Of a stretch of 64,000 bases of DNA, positions 34,186 through 48,224 are shown piece after piece. Position 1 is the stretch's first letter; each line of letters opens with the position of its first letter. The position numbers and the translations under genes were made by a program. A model generated the notes under the pieces. It ran no database searches, was not told the DNA's origin, and was given only the letters and a program-made list of their open reading frames with translations. Source of the DNA: Prescottella subtropica (GTDB lineage: Bacteria; Actinomycetota; Actinomycetes; Mycobacteriales; Mycobacteriaceae). Location: positions 25,609-89,608 of the forward strand of contig NZ_SKCH01000016.1 of assembly GCF_005434945.1 (NCBI RefSeq), written 5' to 3'.

Positions 34186-35982
34186 TCACTCCGGTACCGG
34201 ATTGCGCACCGGTTCCCCCTCCGCATGCTGTAGCTGGCCGGTTCCGGGGTCGATTTCGACGGCGTGGGACGGCAGTTCCTGTACCGCGACGACGATGTGT
34301 TGTTCACCGTCGACGGTCACGCGGCCGTGGGTGACCGGGGGCAGCCCGGACAGGGTCGCGGACACCCCGGGTACCCGCAGGGGCAGGGGGCCACCGAACT
34401 CGGGGCCGCTTCCCTGGTCGCCGTCGGGTTGGGCGTGGGTCGACAGTTTCAGGTACCGCGGTGTGGTGGCCAGTTCGTAGCGGAACGCCTTGAGCATCGA
34501 AATGCAGGCGAGCACCAGGACGATCGAGAACGGGACGGCGGTGGCGATCGACGCCGTCTGCAGTGCGGTGAGCGATCCGGCGCCGCCGACGAGGAGCAGC
34601 ACGGCTGCGGCGACACCCTCGAGGATCGACCAGTACATGCGGGTGATCTTCGGGGTCTCGAGGTTGCCGCCGAACGACAGGATGTCGATGACGAGGGAAC
34701 CGGAGTCGGCGGAGGTGACGAAGAAGAACACGACGACGGCGATCGCGAGCACACTGGTGATCGTCGCCCACGGGAGTCCGTCGAGCAGATGGAACAGGGT
34801 GGTGTTGGTGTCGACGGCGCCGTCGACGAGCATGTCGCCGTCGCTCCGCTGCCGCAGGATTCCGGAGTTGCCGAAGATCGTGAACCACAGCGACCCGATG
34901 ATGGTGGGGGCGAGCAGCACTCCGAACACGAATTCGCGGATTGTGCGGCCGCGGGAGATGCGGGCGATGAACATGCCGACGAACGGCGCCCAGCTCATCC
35001 ACCATCCCCAGTAGAAGATGGTCCAGGCGCCGGCCCAGCCGTCGTCGGAGAACGGGGAGGTGCGCAGCATCATCTTCGGCAGGGCCTGGATGTAGCCGCC
35101 GAGGTTCTGCACCCACGACTGCATGAGGAACAGGGTCGGGCCGAGGATCAGCACGAACAGCGCCAGGCCGATCGCGAGCCCCATGTTGATGTTCGACAGC
35201 CAGCGCAGCCCCTTGGTGACGCCGCTGACCACCGAGAACGTGGCGAGGCCGGTGACGACGGCGATGAGTGCGATCGTGAACCAGTTGTTCGTCTCCACCC
35301 AGCCGAGGTATTCGAGTCCGGCCGAGATCTGCTGGACGCCGAAGCCGAGGGAGGTGGCGACACCGAACAGGGTGCCGACGATCGCGATGACGTCGACGGC
35401 GTGACCGAGGGGGCCTTCGACGCGCTTGCGTCCCAGCAGCGGTTCGAGGAGCCAGCGGATCGACAGCGGCCGGCCCTTGCGGTACGTCATGTAGGCGAGG
35501 CCGAGTCCGACGACGACGTAGATGGCCCACGCGTGCAGACCCCAGTGGAACAGGGTCAGTTCCATCGCCTGGTTGGCGGCGGCATCGGTGGAGCCCGGAA
35601 CCCGGCCTGCCTGAGGAGGATTCACGTAGTGCGACAGCGGTTCGGCGACACCGTAGAAGACGAGACCGATGCCCATGCCGGCACTGAACAGCATCGCGAA
35701 CCACGACAGCAGCCCGAATTCGGGTTTCTCGTCGTCGTCACCGAGTCGGATGTTGCCGATGCGGGAGATGCCGCAGTACAGCGCGAACACCACGAACCCG
35801 GTGGCCGCCAGGATGTACCACCAGCCGACACCGTCGGTGATGACGGTGTTGAGCCGGGTGAAGGCGTCGCTCGCGGTGCCCGAGTAGACCACCGCGAACA
35901 CGATCATCGCGAGGATGATCAGGGACGCCGGGACGAACACCGGCTTCCGTAATCCCCGCCATGCGGTTCGTATCGCCGTCAC
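34186..35982 (-). CDS. BCCT-family betaine/choline/carnitine transporter
   Basis: A 598-residue secondary transporter with twelve membrane segments. The family signature is clear (FYWGWWMSWAPFVGMFIARISRGR), and the glycine stretch AMLFSAGMGIGLVFYG marks the sodium/substrate region with GMGIG, typical of Na+-coupled betaine carriers. The C-terminal tail of about 90 residues is soluble and may sense osmotic stress. GTG at 35982 has AAGGGGAC seven bases upstream; the frame stays open for 29 more codons but without family sequence. Compatible-solute uptake is likely; the exact substrate is not known. Confidence 0.93.
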   Translation of the reverse strand: MTAIRTAWRGLRKPVFVPASLIILAMIVFAVVYSGTASDAFTRLNTVITDGVGWWYILAATGFVVFALYCGISRIGNIRLGDDDEKPEFGLLSWFAMLFSAGMGIGLVFYGVAEPLSHYVNPPQAGRVPGSTDAAANQAMELTLFHWGLHAWAIYVVVGLGLAYMTYRKGRPLSIRWLLEPLLGRKRVEGPLGHAVDVIAIVGTLFGVATSLGFGVQQISAGLEYLGWVETNNWFTIALIAVVTGLATFSVVSGVTKGLRWLSNINMGLAIGLALFVLILGPTLFLMQSWVQNLGGYIQALPKMMLRTSPFSDDGWAGAWTIFYWGWWMSWAPFVGMFIARISRGRTIREFVFGVLLAPTIIGSLWFTIFGNSGILRQRSDGDMLVDGAVDTNTTLFHLLDGLPWATITSVLAIAVVVFFFVTSADSGSLVIDILSFGGNLETPKITRMYWSILEGVAAAVLLLVGGAGSLTALQTASIATAVPFSIVLVLACISMLKAFRYELATTPRYLKLSTHAQPDGDQGSGPEFGGPLPLRVPGVSATLSGLPPVTHGRVTVDGEQHIVVAVQELPSHAVEIDPGTGQLQHAEGEPVRNPVPE

Positions 35983-36121
35983 AATCGTCCCCTTCGAGTT
36001 GCCTCTGTATTGCGTCTGCACCGCGGAGTACCCGCGATGAAGTCCGCAATCCAGACAAACACAGAACATCGGGGTCCGCTGGGGAACGCCGTGACGGCGC
36101 GAGGAAACGACCCCGGAAACG

Positions 36122-36168
36122 CCGTGTGCGCGGTCACCGGGCTCGTAGGCCGGTGACCGCGCACACGG
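36122..36168. terminator. Strong hairpin between asd and the BCCT gene
   Basis: A perfect 19-bp stem (36122-36140 with 36150-36168, arm CCGTGTGCGCGGTCACCGG) around a nine-base loop. It lies 12 bases beyond the asd stop at 36181 on the minus strand, so it ends the ask-asd transcript. Confidence 0.85.
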
Positions 36169-36180
36169 TCGAGCCGAAAA

Positions 36181-38484
<2,304 letters not shown>

Positions 38485-38628
38485 GCGTGTGTACCTCCGG
38501 CTAGTTGGGTTGATGCAGTGTTGATGCAGTCCAGTGATCGAGCTTACCGAGGTGTATCCCGGCAGTGCAGGGCCACCTCACCCAGTGGGAGTCCCCGATC
38601 CCGGGGTCCGGGTGGCAGCATCGGCGTC

Positions 38629-39426
38629 GTGGATCTCACACGACGTCCGACGCCTCGCGCTACCGAGGAACGCGCCTCGGTCTCGACGATCGAACTGTTC
38701 TTCGATCTGGTGTTCGTCTTCGCCGTCACGATGGCGGACGACCTCATGGCCGACGATCCCACAGTGATCAACCTTCTGCACGGCATCCTCGTGCTGGCGG
38801 TGCTGTGGTGGGCGTGGGTCTGTTACTCGTGGCTGGGCAATGTGGTGCGCGCCGACGAGGGTGTCGTGCGCGTCACGATGCTCGCCGCGATGTCGGCGGT
38901 GTTCGTGATCGCCCTGACGATCCCGGAGGCGTTCGACGATCTGCCCGGCGGCCTGGACGGCCCGATGGTGTTCGCGCTCGCCTACTTCGTGGTGCGCGCG
39001 CTGCACATTCTGATGTTCCTGGTGATCAGCCGGGAGGATCCGCAGTTGCGTGGTCAGGTGTGGCGGTTCGTGCCGTCGATGCTGGCGGGAACGGTGTTCC
39101 TGTTGATCGCGTCGCAACTGACCGGGGTGTGGCAGGTCGTCATGTGGGGTCTGGCGCTGGCCGGCGACTATCTGGGCACGCTGGTCGGTGGTGCCGCGCT
39201 GTACCTGGCCGCACTGGTCGTGTTCGAGCAGATCGGTGTCGGCGCGTTCCGGCTCGCCCGCGTCGTCACCGTCGTCGCGCTGCTCGCGCTGATTCCCGTC
39301 GTGTGGCACGCTCCGGCACTCGCCGCGCTCGGGGTGCTGGCCGTCGTACTGCTGGCGCTCGTCGGCTACGAGACGACGGCGCACGCCGAGCAACGGCGGG
39401 TGCGGCACCTCCCGGTCAGGGGGTGA
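38629..39426 (+). CDS. LtrA-like membrane protein, shortened
   Basis: A 265-residue protein with the LtrA (low temperature requirement A) start [32 protein letters not shown] and seven or so membrane segments. Typical LtrA proteins are about 370-400 residues. Here the sequence passes from the middle-region segment ([17 protein letters not shown]) straight to the C-terminal segment type ([15 protein letters not shown]...). The usual central block with a GES-type motif appears absent, so an in-frame internal loss of about 100-120 residues is likely. Start GTG 38629. Function of the family is unclear. Its end overlaps the convergent sulfatase gene by 11 bases. Confidence 0.75.
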   Translation: MDLTRRPTPRATEERASVSTIELFFDLVFVFAVTMADDLMADDPTVINLLHGILVLAVLWWAWVCYSWLGNVVRADEGVVRVTMLAAMSAVFVIALTIPEAFDDLPGGLDGPMVFALAYFVVRALHILMFLVISREDPQLRGQVWRFVPSMLAGTVFLLIASQLTGVWQVVMWGLALAGDYLGTLVGGAALYLAALVVFEQIGVGAFRLARVVTVVALLALIPVVWHAPALAALGVLAVVLLALVGYETTAHAEQRRVRHLPVRG

Positions 39427-41314
39427 CGATCGCGAAGTCCGGGTCGGGTCCGTCCAGATACGAGACGAGCTCACCCAGTCCGGCAGCGTCTCCTGCCACC
39501 GTGACGCTGCCGTCGGTGATCAGGGCGGCCATGTCGGCACCGCCCAGCAGGATCCGGTGCAGATCCGGGCTCGACAGCGTGAACACCGCATCCGGAGGCG
39601 AGGGTTGTCCTGTGGTGTCATCCAGGTCGAAGTGCACCAGCAACCCGTTCCGCAGCCGGGTGCGATGCACGAGATCGTCTACCCGCCAGTCGATCGTGAT
39701 GTCCGCGTCCCACGCCCGCGGACCGTCCACCCGCAACGCGACCGCGTCGAACAACTGCTCGACACTGAGCGCCCCCGCAATGTCCGGGGACGCGGTCACC
39801 GTCGGGGTGCCGATCGGGCCGTGCCGCAGTTCGTAGGCGCCCATGAGGAAGAAGTTGCGCCACGTCCCGTTCTCGCATCCGAACCCGAGTTGTTCGAGCG
39901 TGTCCGCCTGCAGAGCCTTCGCTTCTGCATTGCCCGGATCCGCGAAGATCACGTAGTTCAATACCTGTGCCGTCCAACGTAAATCACCGTCCGCAAACGA
40001 CGTCCGCGCCTTCGCCAGCACCTCGTCGGCGCCACCCATGAACTCCACGTGCCGGCGCGCCGACTCGACCGGCGGGTGCTCCCACAGCCGGGCCGGATTG
40101 CCGTCGAACCAGCCCATGTACCGCTGGTAGATCGCCTTGACGTTGTGGCTGACCGAGCCGTAGTAGCCGTGGGTGTGCCACGCGTTCGCGATCGCCGGCG
40201 GCAGCGTGATCTCCTCCGCGATCTCGATCCCGGTGGCGCCCTGGTTGATCCGACGCAGAGTCTGATCGTGCAGATATCCGTACAGATCGCGCTGCACCGA
40301 CAGGAACTCGGTCAACCGTTCGGTCCCCCACGTCGGCCAGTGGTGCGACGCGAACAGCACGTCCGAGCGGCCCGCGTACCGGCCTATCGACTCGGTCAGA
40401 TACGTCGACCACACGTGCGGATCCCGTACCGGCGCGCCGCGCAGGGTCAGCAGATTGTGCAGGGTGTGCGTCGCATTCTCCGCCATGCACAGCGCCCGCC
40501 GGTCCGGGAAGTAGAAGTTCATCTCGGACGGCGCCTCCGTACCCGGCGTCATCTGGAACTCCACCCGCACACCGTCGATCGTCTCCGTCTGCCCGGTGTG
40601 GTCGACGTCCACCGTCGGCGCGATCAGGGTCGGGGTGCCCGTCGACGTCGTCGGGCCGAGTCCCGCACCCACCGCCCCGAGCGGGCCGCGGGGCAGCGCC
40701 GCCCCGTACATGTAGGCGGCGCGTCGGCCCATCGCCGTCCCGGCGTACACGTTCTCGGCCACCGCGTGCTCGACGAATCCGGCCGGCGCCACCACCGGGC
40801 ACCGGCCCGCATCCACATCCTCCTGCGTGGTCACCCCCTTCACACCACCGAAATGGTCGATGTGGCAGTGCGAATAGATCACCCCGGTCACCGGCCGGTC
40901 ACCGCGATGCGCGCGGTACAGAGCCAGTCCGGCCGCCGCCGTCTCCGCCGAGATCAGCGGATCGACGACGATCACACCGGTATCGCCTTCGACGAGGGTC
41001 ATGTTCGACAGGTCGAGGCCACGAACCTGGTAGATGCCGTCGCACACCTCGAACAGGCCCTGCATCGTGCACAGCTTCGACTGCCGCCACAGGCTCGGAT
41101 GCACCGTCGCCGGGCACTCGCCGTCGAGGAATCCGAACGACCCCGAATCCCACACCACGTCACCCGAGTCGTTCGTCACCACCGCCGGATCCAGCGCGCC
41201 CACGAAACCTCGCTGCGCGTCCTCGAAATCCTGTACGTCCGAGAACGGCAACTCTTGCGTGGCAGTCTCACTCATGCTTCGTGTGCTTGTCACACTCTCG
41301 TCCCGACCGGTCAT
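39416..41314 (-). CDS. Alkyl sulfatase (SdsA1/BDS1 type)
   Basis: A 632-residue class III alkyl sulfatase hydrolysing primary or secondary alkyl sulfates. The di-zinc metallo-beta-lactamase motif is [14 protein letters not shown]; further ligands are in [12 protein letters not shown] and the Glu/His in [12 protein letters not shown] helical dimer domain and a C-terminal SCP2-like domain ([16 protein letters not shown], then [15 protein letters not shown]) complete the family layout. No export signal is obvious. ATG at 41314 has GAGGGGA before it; the ATG at 41275 lacks a ribosome site. Divergent from the LAL regulator at 41499, which may control it. Confidence 0.92.
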   Translation of the reverse strand: MTGRDESVTSTRSMSETATQELPFSDVQDFEDAQRGFVGALDPAVVTNDSGDVVWDSGSFGFLDGECPATVHPSLWRQSKLCTMQGLFEVCDGIYQVRGLDLSNMTLVEGDTGVIVVDPLISAETAAAGLALYRAHRGDRPVTGVIYSHCHIDHFGGVKGVTTQEDVDAGRCPVVAPAGFVEHAVAENVYAGTAMGRRAAYMYGAALPRGPLGAVGAGLGPTTSTGTPTLIAPTVDVDHTGQTETIDGVRVEFQMTPGTEAPSEMNFYFPDRRALCMAENATHTLHNLLTLRGAPVRDPHVWSTYLTESIGRYAGRSDVLFASHHWPTWGTERLTEFLSVQRDLYGYLHDQTLRRINQGATGIEIAEEITLPPAIANAWHTHGYYGSVSHNVKAIYQRYMGWFDGNPARLWEHPPVESARRHVEFMGGADEVLAKARTSFADGDLRWTAQVLNYVIFADPGNAEAKALQADTLEQLGFGCENGTWRNFFLMGAYELRHGPIGTPTVTASPDIAGALSVEQLFDAVALRVDGPRAWDADITIDWRVDDLVHRTRLRNGLLVHFDLDDTTGQPSPPDAVFTLSSPDLHRILLGGADMAALITDGSVTVAGDAAGLGELVSYLDGPDPDFAIVTP

Positions 41315-41498
41315 CGACGTCCCCTCGCTTGCTCCTGCGTTTCCGGTGTCACCGTCGAGACTCCCAAGCCTGCACCGTTCGGGAATCATCCGAAGCGGGT
41401 GAACGAACAGACTGTCCGCGTTACGCTTCCGGCACGACAAGACGGTTCGCCCAGCCGGGACCGGGCGTGAGAGCTCGCGGCACGGGGAGACATGTCGG

Positions 41499-44081
41499 GT
41501 GGAGACCATCAGTAGTCCGAAAAATAGCGTATGCGAATACATTCCAGAACTACGTCACGGCCGCGGCGTATCGAGAAGGCGGTTGTCGGACGCACTCGAT
41601 CGAGCCGTGAACGATTCGCCCGGAGCATCATCGATCGCCCTCGTGTGTGCGCCGGCCGGGTCGGGGAAGACGACACTGTTGGCCGACTGGGCCCGGACCG
41701 CGGCAGAGGATGTCACCGTCGCCTGGGTCACCGTCGACGACACGGACGAGCCGGTATCGCTGACCGGCCTGGTCGCGAGAGCACTGATCGACACCGGGCA
41801 TCCACGGATGCAACATCCTTGCGCCGAGACCACACCGATCACCGTCCTGCTGGGCAGCGTCCCGGAACGGGTGTGGATCATCCTCGACGACGCCCATCTC
41901 CTGCACCATCCGGAGTCGCTGTCCGAACTCGAAACTCTCATTCGCGACACCCCGCGAAATGTGCGCATCGTGGTGTGCGGCAGGTTCGAGCCACCCCTGG
42001 CACTGCAGAAACTCCGACTCGACGGCCGCGTCGTCGACATCACGTTCGACGATCTCGCCTTCACATCGGACGAGGCCGCAATCCTGTTGGACGAACACGA
42101 TGTTCGCCTCACCCCCGACGACCTCGCCGCATTGATGGCCCGCACCGAAGGCTGGGCTGCCGGACTCCGGCTCGCCGGCATGTCCCTCGAGAACCATCCC
42201 GATCCGACACGTCTGATCGACGAGTTCACGGGCTGCTGTCGCGCTGTCGCCGACTATCTCATCGAGCAGGTCCTGCGCGACCTGCCCACCGCGACACGGG
42301 ACTTCCTGGTCAGGACGTCGGTACCGGCCACATTCACGATCGGTCTCGCCGAACAGCTCACCGACTGCCCGGACGCCCACACGATCGTGGACGAGTTGGA
42401 ACGTCGTAACTTCCTCATCGGGCGGATCGAGGGCACCCCCACCAGGTTCCGATACCACCCACTGCTGCGCAGCTACCTGCAGGCCGAGATCGGCAGGCTC
42501 GGCCGCCGTGCCGTCACCGAACTCGAGCACGTCACCTCCCGGTGGTACGCACAGTTCGGCGAGGCACTGTCGGCCGTCGAACATGCGGTCGCGGCCGAGA
42601 ACGTCCGGGACGTCACCTCGGCTCTCCGCGACTCGGGACTCGGGTCGATCCTCGACGGTCACGGCGCCGCCCTCGAACGGCTCCTCGCCGGCACACCGCA
42701 CACGATCCGCGAGCAGCCGATCGTCCGGGTCGTTCGGGCTGCCGCGCACCTCCAGGACCGGAACCCCGTGGTCGCTGCCGAGCTGTTCGAGGCCACGATC
42801 CCGGACCCCCGCACCGACATCGAAACGGATGCCTACACAGCGGCTCTCACGAGTGCCGTACGCCTCCATCTCGCGGTCGAGCGTGGTCGGGCGGCGCCCG
42901 CGCTGGCGCAGGATGCGGCCGTCCCGGTCTCGGGGGATCCGGTGCTGGCGTCGTACCGGTTTCTGCAACGCGGGCGGGCCCGACTTCACCTCGGGCTGCT
43001 CGATCAGGCCGAGGAGGACCTGCACCGGGCTGCCGAGTGCGCCCGTGGCAGCGGATCGCCGCGCACCGAGCGGCATGTGACGGTCGAACTGGCGCTGCTG
43101 CACCTGTGCCGGGGCACACTCACGGATGCGCATGCCTGCACCGCGCTCGGCGGCAGCCGACCGGTGGACGTCCCACCGGACATCGACACCCATCGCACCG
43201 CGCTCGCCGACGCACTCGTCAGTTATCTGCGCAACGACCTCCCGCAGGCCACCACACTCGCAACGACGACGATGGATGCGACGCACGGTTCGCACGACCC
43301 GATCGCTGAGGAGAGTGCCTGCGCCGCAGGTCTCTACCGGATCGACCTCGCCGTGGACCGACGGGCCGCGGTGACGGCCCTGCACACGGTCACCGCCACT
43401 GTGAGGCCGTCTCCCTGTCCACCCGGCCTCGTGGCGGCCACACTCCCGTCCGTCCTCTGCTCCTACCTGAACATCGGTGAGACGAACTGGGGTCGCGAAC
43501 TCGTCGGCGCTGCGACGGCAACTCTCGGACACACCGGTGACACAGCCCTCCTCGACGCGATCCTGCGCCTGTACGCGGGCCGCCTCGAACGCGCACGGGC
43601 GATGTTGCAGCCGGTCCTCGACGGTGAACTCACATGTGCGGCAGCCACCAATATGGTGACGGCCCGGCTGGTGGACGCCGAGATCGCCCGCCGTCGAGGC
43701 CACGACGTCCATGCCCACGAATCGCTGTCCCGGGCGATGGAACTGGCCGAACCCGAGCGGATCCTGCGCCCCTTCCACGACATGACTCCTGCCGTGCGGG
43801 AACTGTCGGCCGTCAACCGCAGCCGCTTCGGCGTGTTCGCCGACACGGTCCGGGAATCGCTCCCCCGCACGTCGGTCACGACGGCGGAGCCGCTGACCCG
43901 GCGGGAACTCGAACTGCTCGCCGAACTGCCCACGTGGCGGACGGCCGAGGAGATCGCGGCCGACCTGTGCGTGTCGATCAACACGGTCAAGACACACCTG
44001 CGCGGGATCTACCGCAAGCTCGGTGTGTCGACGCGCCGCGAAGCCGTGACCGCGGCCCAGAGCAGCGGCCTCCTCCGGTAG
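41499..44081 (+). CDS. LAL-type LuxR regulator, intact
   Basis: An 860-residue MalT-like regulator: Walker A VCAPAGSGKTTLLADW (about residues 49-64), Walker B VWIILDDAHLL, a nucleotide-binding STAND module (EGWAAGLRLAGMSLE), a long helical sensor region and a C-terminal LuxR helix-turn-helix (RTAEEIAADLCVSINTVKTH). GTG at 41499 follows GGGGAGA. The 184-base spacer to the alkyl sulfatase start makes control of that gene plausible, probably as an activator responding to a small ligand. It is a paralogue of the frameshifted gene at 13.7-16.2 kb. Confidence 0.9.
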   Translation: METISSPKNSVCEYIPELRHGRGVSRRRLSDALDRAVNDSPGASSIALVCAPAGSGKTTLLADWARTAAEDVTVAWVTVDDTDEPVSLTGLVARALIDTGHPRMQHPCAETTPITVLLGSVPERVWIILDDAHLLHHPESLSELETLIRDTPRNVRIVVCGRFEPPLALQKLRLDGRVVDITFDDLAFTSDEAAILLDEHDVRLTPDDLAALMARTEGWAAGLRLAGMSLENHPDPTRLIDEFTGCCRAVADYLIEQVLRDLPTATRDFLVRTSVPATFTIGLAEQLTDCPDAHTIVDELERRNFLIGRIEGTPTRFRYHPLLRSYLQAEIGRLGRRAVTELEHVTSRWYAQFGEALSAVEHAVAAENVRDVTSALRDSGLGSILDGHGAALERLLAGTPHTIREQPIVRVVRAAAHLQDRNPVVAAELFEATIPDPRTDIETDAYTAALTSAVRLHLAVERGRAAPALAQDAAVPVSGDPVLASYRFLQRGRARLHLGLLDQAEEDLHRAAECARGSGSPRTERHVTVELALLHLCRGTLTDAHACTALGGSRPVDVPPDIDTHRTALADALVSYLRNDLPQATTLATTTMDATHGSHDPIAEESACAAGLYRIDLAVDRRAAVTALHTVTATVRPSPCPPGLVAATLPSVLCSYLNIGETNWGRELVGAATATLGHTGDTALLDAILRLYAGRLERARAMLQPVLDGELTCAAATNMVTARLVDAEIARRRGHDVHAHESLSRAMELAEPERILRPFHDMTPAVRELSAVNRSRFGVFADTVRESLPRTSVTTAEPLTRRELELLAELPTWRTAEEIAADLCVSINTVKTHLRGIYRKLGVSTRREAVTAAQSSGLLR

Positions 44082-44186
44082 CCGGATTCACCATCAGCGG
44101 GTGAGGTGCGCCCGCCTACTGTCGACCATCCTCGAGGGACGGGTGCGGGGCCCGCCGTTCGTATCCGACCTGTCGAGGGAGACGCG

Positions 44187-44420
44187 ATGGCCGAAACCGA
44201 TCCGGGTTGGCCGGCGCACGTCCGGTACGCGTTCCTCGTCGGCGGCGAGCTGTCCGAGCGGGCGCTGGCCGCGTTCCCGGAACTGCAGATGTCGGGGACC
44301 GTACCGGCGTACACGACGCTGTACGGACCGGTCCGCACGCCGACGGAACTGCGCGGCATGCTCGCCCGGTTCGATGCCCTCGGGCTGACGGTCGTCGAGA
44401 TGCGTCGGCTTCCGGACTGA
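44187..44420 (+). CDS. Small conserved-looking protein, unknown function
   Basis: A 77-residue protein, MAETDPGWPAHVRYAFLVGGELSE in its first part, then two short alpha/beta stretches (TTLYGPVRTPTELRGMLARF, LGLTVVEMRRLP). It looks like a single ferredoxin-like or ACT-sized fold. ATG at 44187 is preceded by GAGGGAGAC. No motif was recognised. It lies downstream of the LAL regulator after a 105-base gap. Confidence 0.65.
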   Translation: MAETDPGWPAHVRYAFLVGGELSERALAAFPELQMSGTVPAYTTLYGPVRTPTELRGMLARFDALGLTVVEMRRLPD

Positions 44421-44435
44421 ACCGGGACCGGTCGT

Positions 44436-44792
44436 CTAACGCCTGACCAGGTGAATCCGTGCGTCGATGCGGTGGATGCGCGGGTCGCCGGCGGGGATCA
44501 GGAACGTCTCGTGGATGCGGGCGGTGACGAGCGTCCGACCGCACAGTCCGGCGTCGATGAGGTAGTCGGCGACCACCTCGTCGCCGTCGACGCGGTACTG
44601 CTCGTCGCGGATCGCGCGGATCAGCCGGAACTGCGGCCCGCACGTGAGGCTGCGGCGCAGATGGTTTCCCGACCGACCCGTCTTGACGCCCACCTCGTAA
44701 CGGACCGCGTCCGGCGCGTACGGGACCGTGTGGCCGTCGTGGCTGAGCAGGGCGGCAACGTAGGTGCGGGCCGCGTCGAGCTGTGCGTTCAT
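44436..44792 (-). CDS. Conserved hypothetical protein, cystatin/NTF2-like size
   Basis: A 118-residue protein: helical N-terminus (NAQLDAARTYVAALLSHDG), then beta-rich sequence (RYEVGVKTGRSGNHLRRSL, QYRVDGDEVVADYLIDAG, ARIHETFLIP, RIHRIDARIHLVRR). The pattern helix plus four or five strands with a DGxxVxADY stretch suggests a SnoaL/NTF2-like fold, but no active-site residues are evident. ATG at 44792 is chosen. The open frame extends far upstream opposite leuA without family content. Convergent with the previous small gene. Confidence 0.65.
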   Translation of the reverse strand: MNAQLDAARTYVAALLSHDGHTVPYAPDAVRYEVGVKTGRSGNHLRRSLTCGPQFRLIRAIRDEQYRVDGDEVVADYLIDAGLCGRTLVTARIHETFLIPAGDPRIHRIDARIHLVRR

Positions 44793-44882
44793 GCCTCCAG
44801 AAGACCATGCCGCCCCGTCCGAGGGCTTGTTTTCCGCCCCACTTTCCCACCGCGGACGGGGCCCGAGGGTAGAGTGCCCCGT

Positions 44883-44908
44883 ATGCAGCGCGCACTCCTT
44901 CTTCGGTG

Positions 44909-44924
<16 letters not shown>
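44883..44924 (+). CDS. leuA leader peptide
   Basis: A 13-codon ORF, MQRALLLRCRGGV, with three consecutive Leu codons (CTC CTT CTT), 96 bases before leuA. Its 3' half overlaps the 5' arm of a strong hairpin (44909-44947). This is the usual layout of leucine-responsive transcription attenuation known for actinobacterial leuA genes. Stalling at the Leu codons would free or block the stem. No clear ribosome site lies ahead, so it may be translated from a leaderless transcript. Confidence 0.75.
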
Positions 44925-46829
<1,905 letters not shown>

Positions 46830-46888
46830 GTTTCCGCTGCTCCCGGGAGGGGCCGCGCATTTCCGGTGACGGGGATGCGCGGCCCCTC

Positions 46889-47085
46889 CCCGCGTTTTGC
46901 GCACTTAGCGCGGGTTCCCCGCCGGATGCCCCGCGTTTTGCGCACTTAGCGCGAGGAAACGGGCCACCCCGCTCCCCCCCTCGCGTTTTGCGCACTTAGC
47001 GCGGGTTCCGCGCCGGATGCCCCGCGTTTTTCGCACTTAGCGCGAGGAAACGGCGCGAATGTGCGCGGCAAGTGCGCAAAACGCG
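46889..47085. repeat. Compound palindromic repeat, copy group B
   Basis: Five units of the family also seen at 4.55 and 55.05 kb. B1 (46891-46912), B2 (46932-46953), B3 (46982-47003) and B4 (47023-47044) read CGCGTTTTGCGCACTT, AG, CGCG, with one change in B4; B5 (47069-47085) is inverted. Start-to-start distances are 41, 50 and 41 bases. The spacers inside B1-B2 and B3-B4 are nearly the same (GGTTCC, C or G, CGCCGGATGCC), so a two-unit module has been duplicated. The region is between leuA and the TDT gene. Confidence 0.9.
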
Positions 47086-47141
47086 AGGGAGTGCGCGGGG
47101 GCGAGCAGGACAAAGGGGTGAAAACGGGGGGCGGGGCGCGC

Positions 47142-48113
47142 TCAGGCCGGGCGGGAGGCCTGGCGGAGGTGGCGTCCGGACGCGTAGAGCAGCACGACGC
47201 AGATGGCGACGGCTGGCCAGACGAGGACGAGGCCGACGGGGCGCAGGCGGTCGGCGTCCGACGAGACTGCGACGGTGAGGGCGGCGGCCGACGTCATGCC
47301 CATGGGGAAAGCGGTGGACCAGCGTCGGATGTCGAATTGTAGGCGTGGCCACCGGATTTCGGAGGCCACGAGTCCGATGTAGCCGGCGAGGACGAGGGAC
47401 ACGATGACGACGCCGGCCGTCTGGATGGCAGTGTGCAGTTCCTCCGGCCAGCCGGCGGCGGCGACGGCGGGGGCGAGTTTGCCGGCGGCGAGGGCACTGA
47501 TCGCGAGGGCGCCCGCGAACACCCACTGGTCGCCGGCGCCGATCCGGAACTGGTCGTACGAGAAGCGGACCAGCACGGCAACGTAGAAGACCAGACCGAG
47601 GGTGAATGCGGCGAGTGCCGGTGCGACGAGCCAGTATTCGGATGCGGTGACGGCGAGGGTCGCGGCGAGGACCGCGAGCCCCTGGGTGGCGACGCACAGC
47701 AGGAAGTGGACGCCGACGGTCGGTCCGGTCCAGTGCCGCAGCACGCTCCGCATGAGGGCGAGCCACGCGAGCAGGGCGACGAGCAACAGCACCCAGCCGA
47801 CAGGCGTCCAGCCGAGGAGCACGCAGCGGGTGCCGAGCACGCAGGTGGCGGCGACGCCGGTGAGGGCGGGCGGGGTTTCCGCTTCTCCGGCCCAGCGGGC
47901 ACGGTCGTCGAACAGTCGGGACACGAACACGGCGACGAGCAGGACCCAGATGACGGCGTCGACGACGAGCCAGACCAGGGAGAACCATTCGATACCGGCG
48001 AGATGCAGTGCGACGGAGACGATGCCGGCGGACATCGACGCGGCCCCCGCACCGGGCGGGATGACGGTGAGCACGCGTCCGGCACCGGTTCGTGCACCTC
48101 GAACGTCTGACAT
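47142..48113 (-). CDS. TDT/SLAC1-family transporter
   Basis: A 323-residue membrane protein with ten hydrophobic segments, beginning after PGAGAASMSAGIVSVALHL. The segment pattern and GAASMSAGIVSVAL motif are those of the tellurite-resistance/dicarboxylate transporter (TehA/SLAC1) family, which includes anion channels and malate or nitrate-conducting members. ATG at 48113 is used; ATG three codons upstream is also open. It is divergent from narG with 111 bases between, so a role in nitrate/nitrite or other anion passage is suggested by place only. Confidence 0.75.
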   Translation of the reverse strand: MSDVRGARTGAGRVLTVIPPGAGAASMSAGIVSVALHLAGIEWFSLVWLVVDAVIWVLLVAVFVSRLFDDRARWAGEAETPPALTGVAATCVLGTRCVLLGWTPVGWVLLLVALLAWLALMRSVLRHWTGPTVGVHFLLCVATQGLAVLAATLAVTASEYWLVAPALAAFTLGLVFYVAVLVRFSYDQFRIGAGDQWVFAGALAISALAAGKLAPAVAAAGWPEELHTAIQTAGVVIVSLVLAGYIGLVASEIRWPRLQFDIRRWSTAFPMGMTSAAALTVAVSSDADRLRPVGLVLVWPAVAICVVLLYASGRHLRQASRPA

Positions 48114-48224
48114 GCCTTCCATGATGACGCAGCCCGATTCCGGGCAGGGACGAACGTCCCCGAATCGACGATTCACACCGCGAACCGGCCCCGGATGCGC
48201 CATTGTCGAGGGCAGGAGGCTGCC

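Noticed and set aside
46889..47085. CRISPR array
   Set aside because: Units are palindromic, spacers are similar to each other rather than unique, one unit is inverted, and no cas gene is near.
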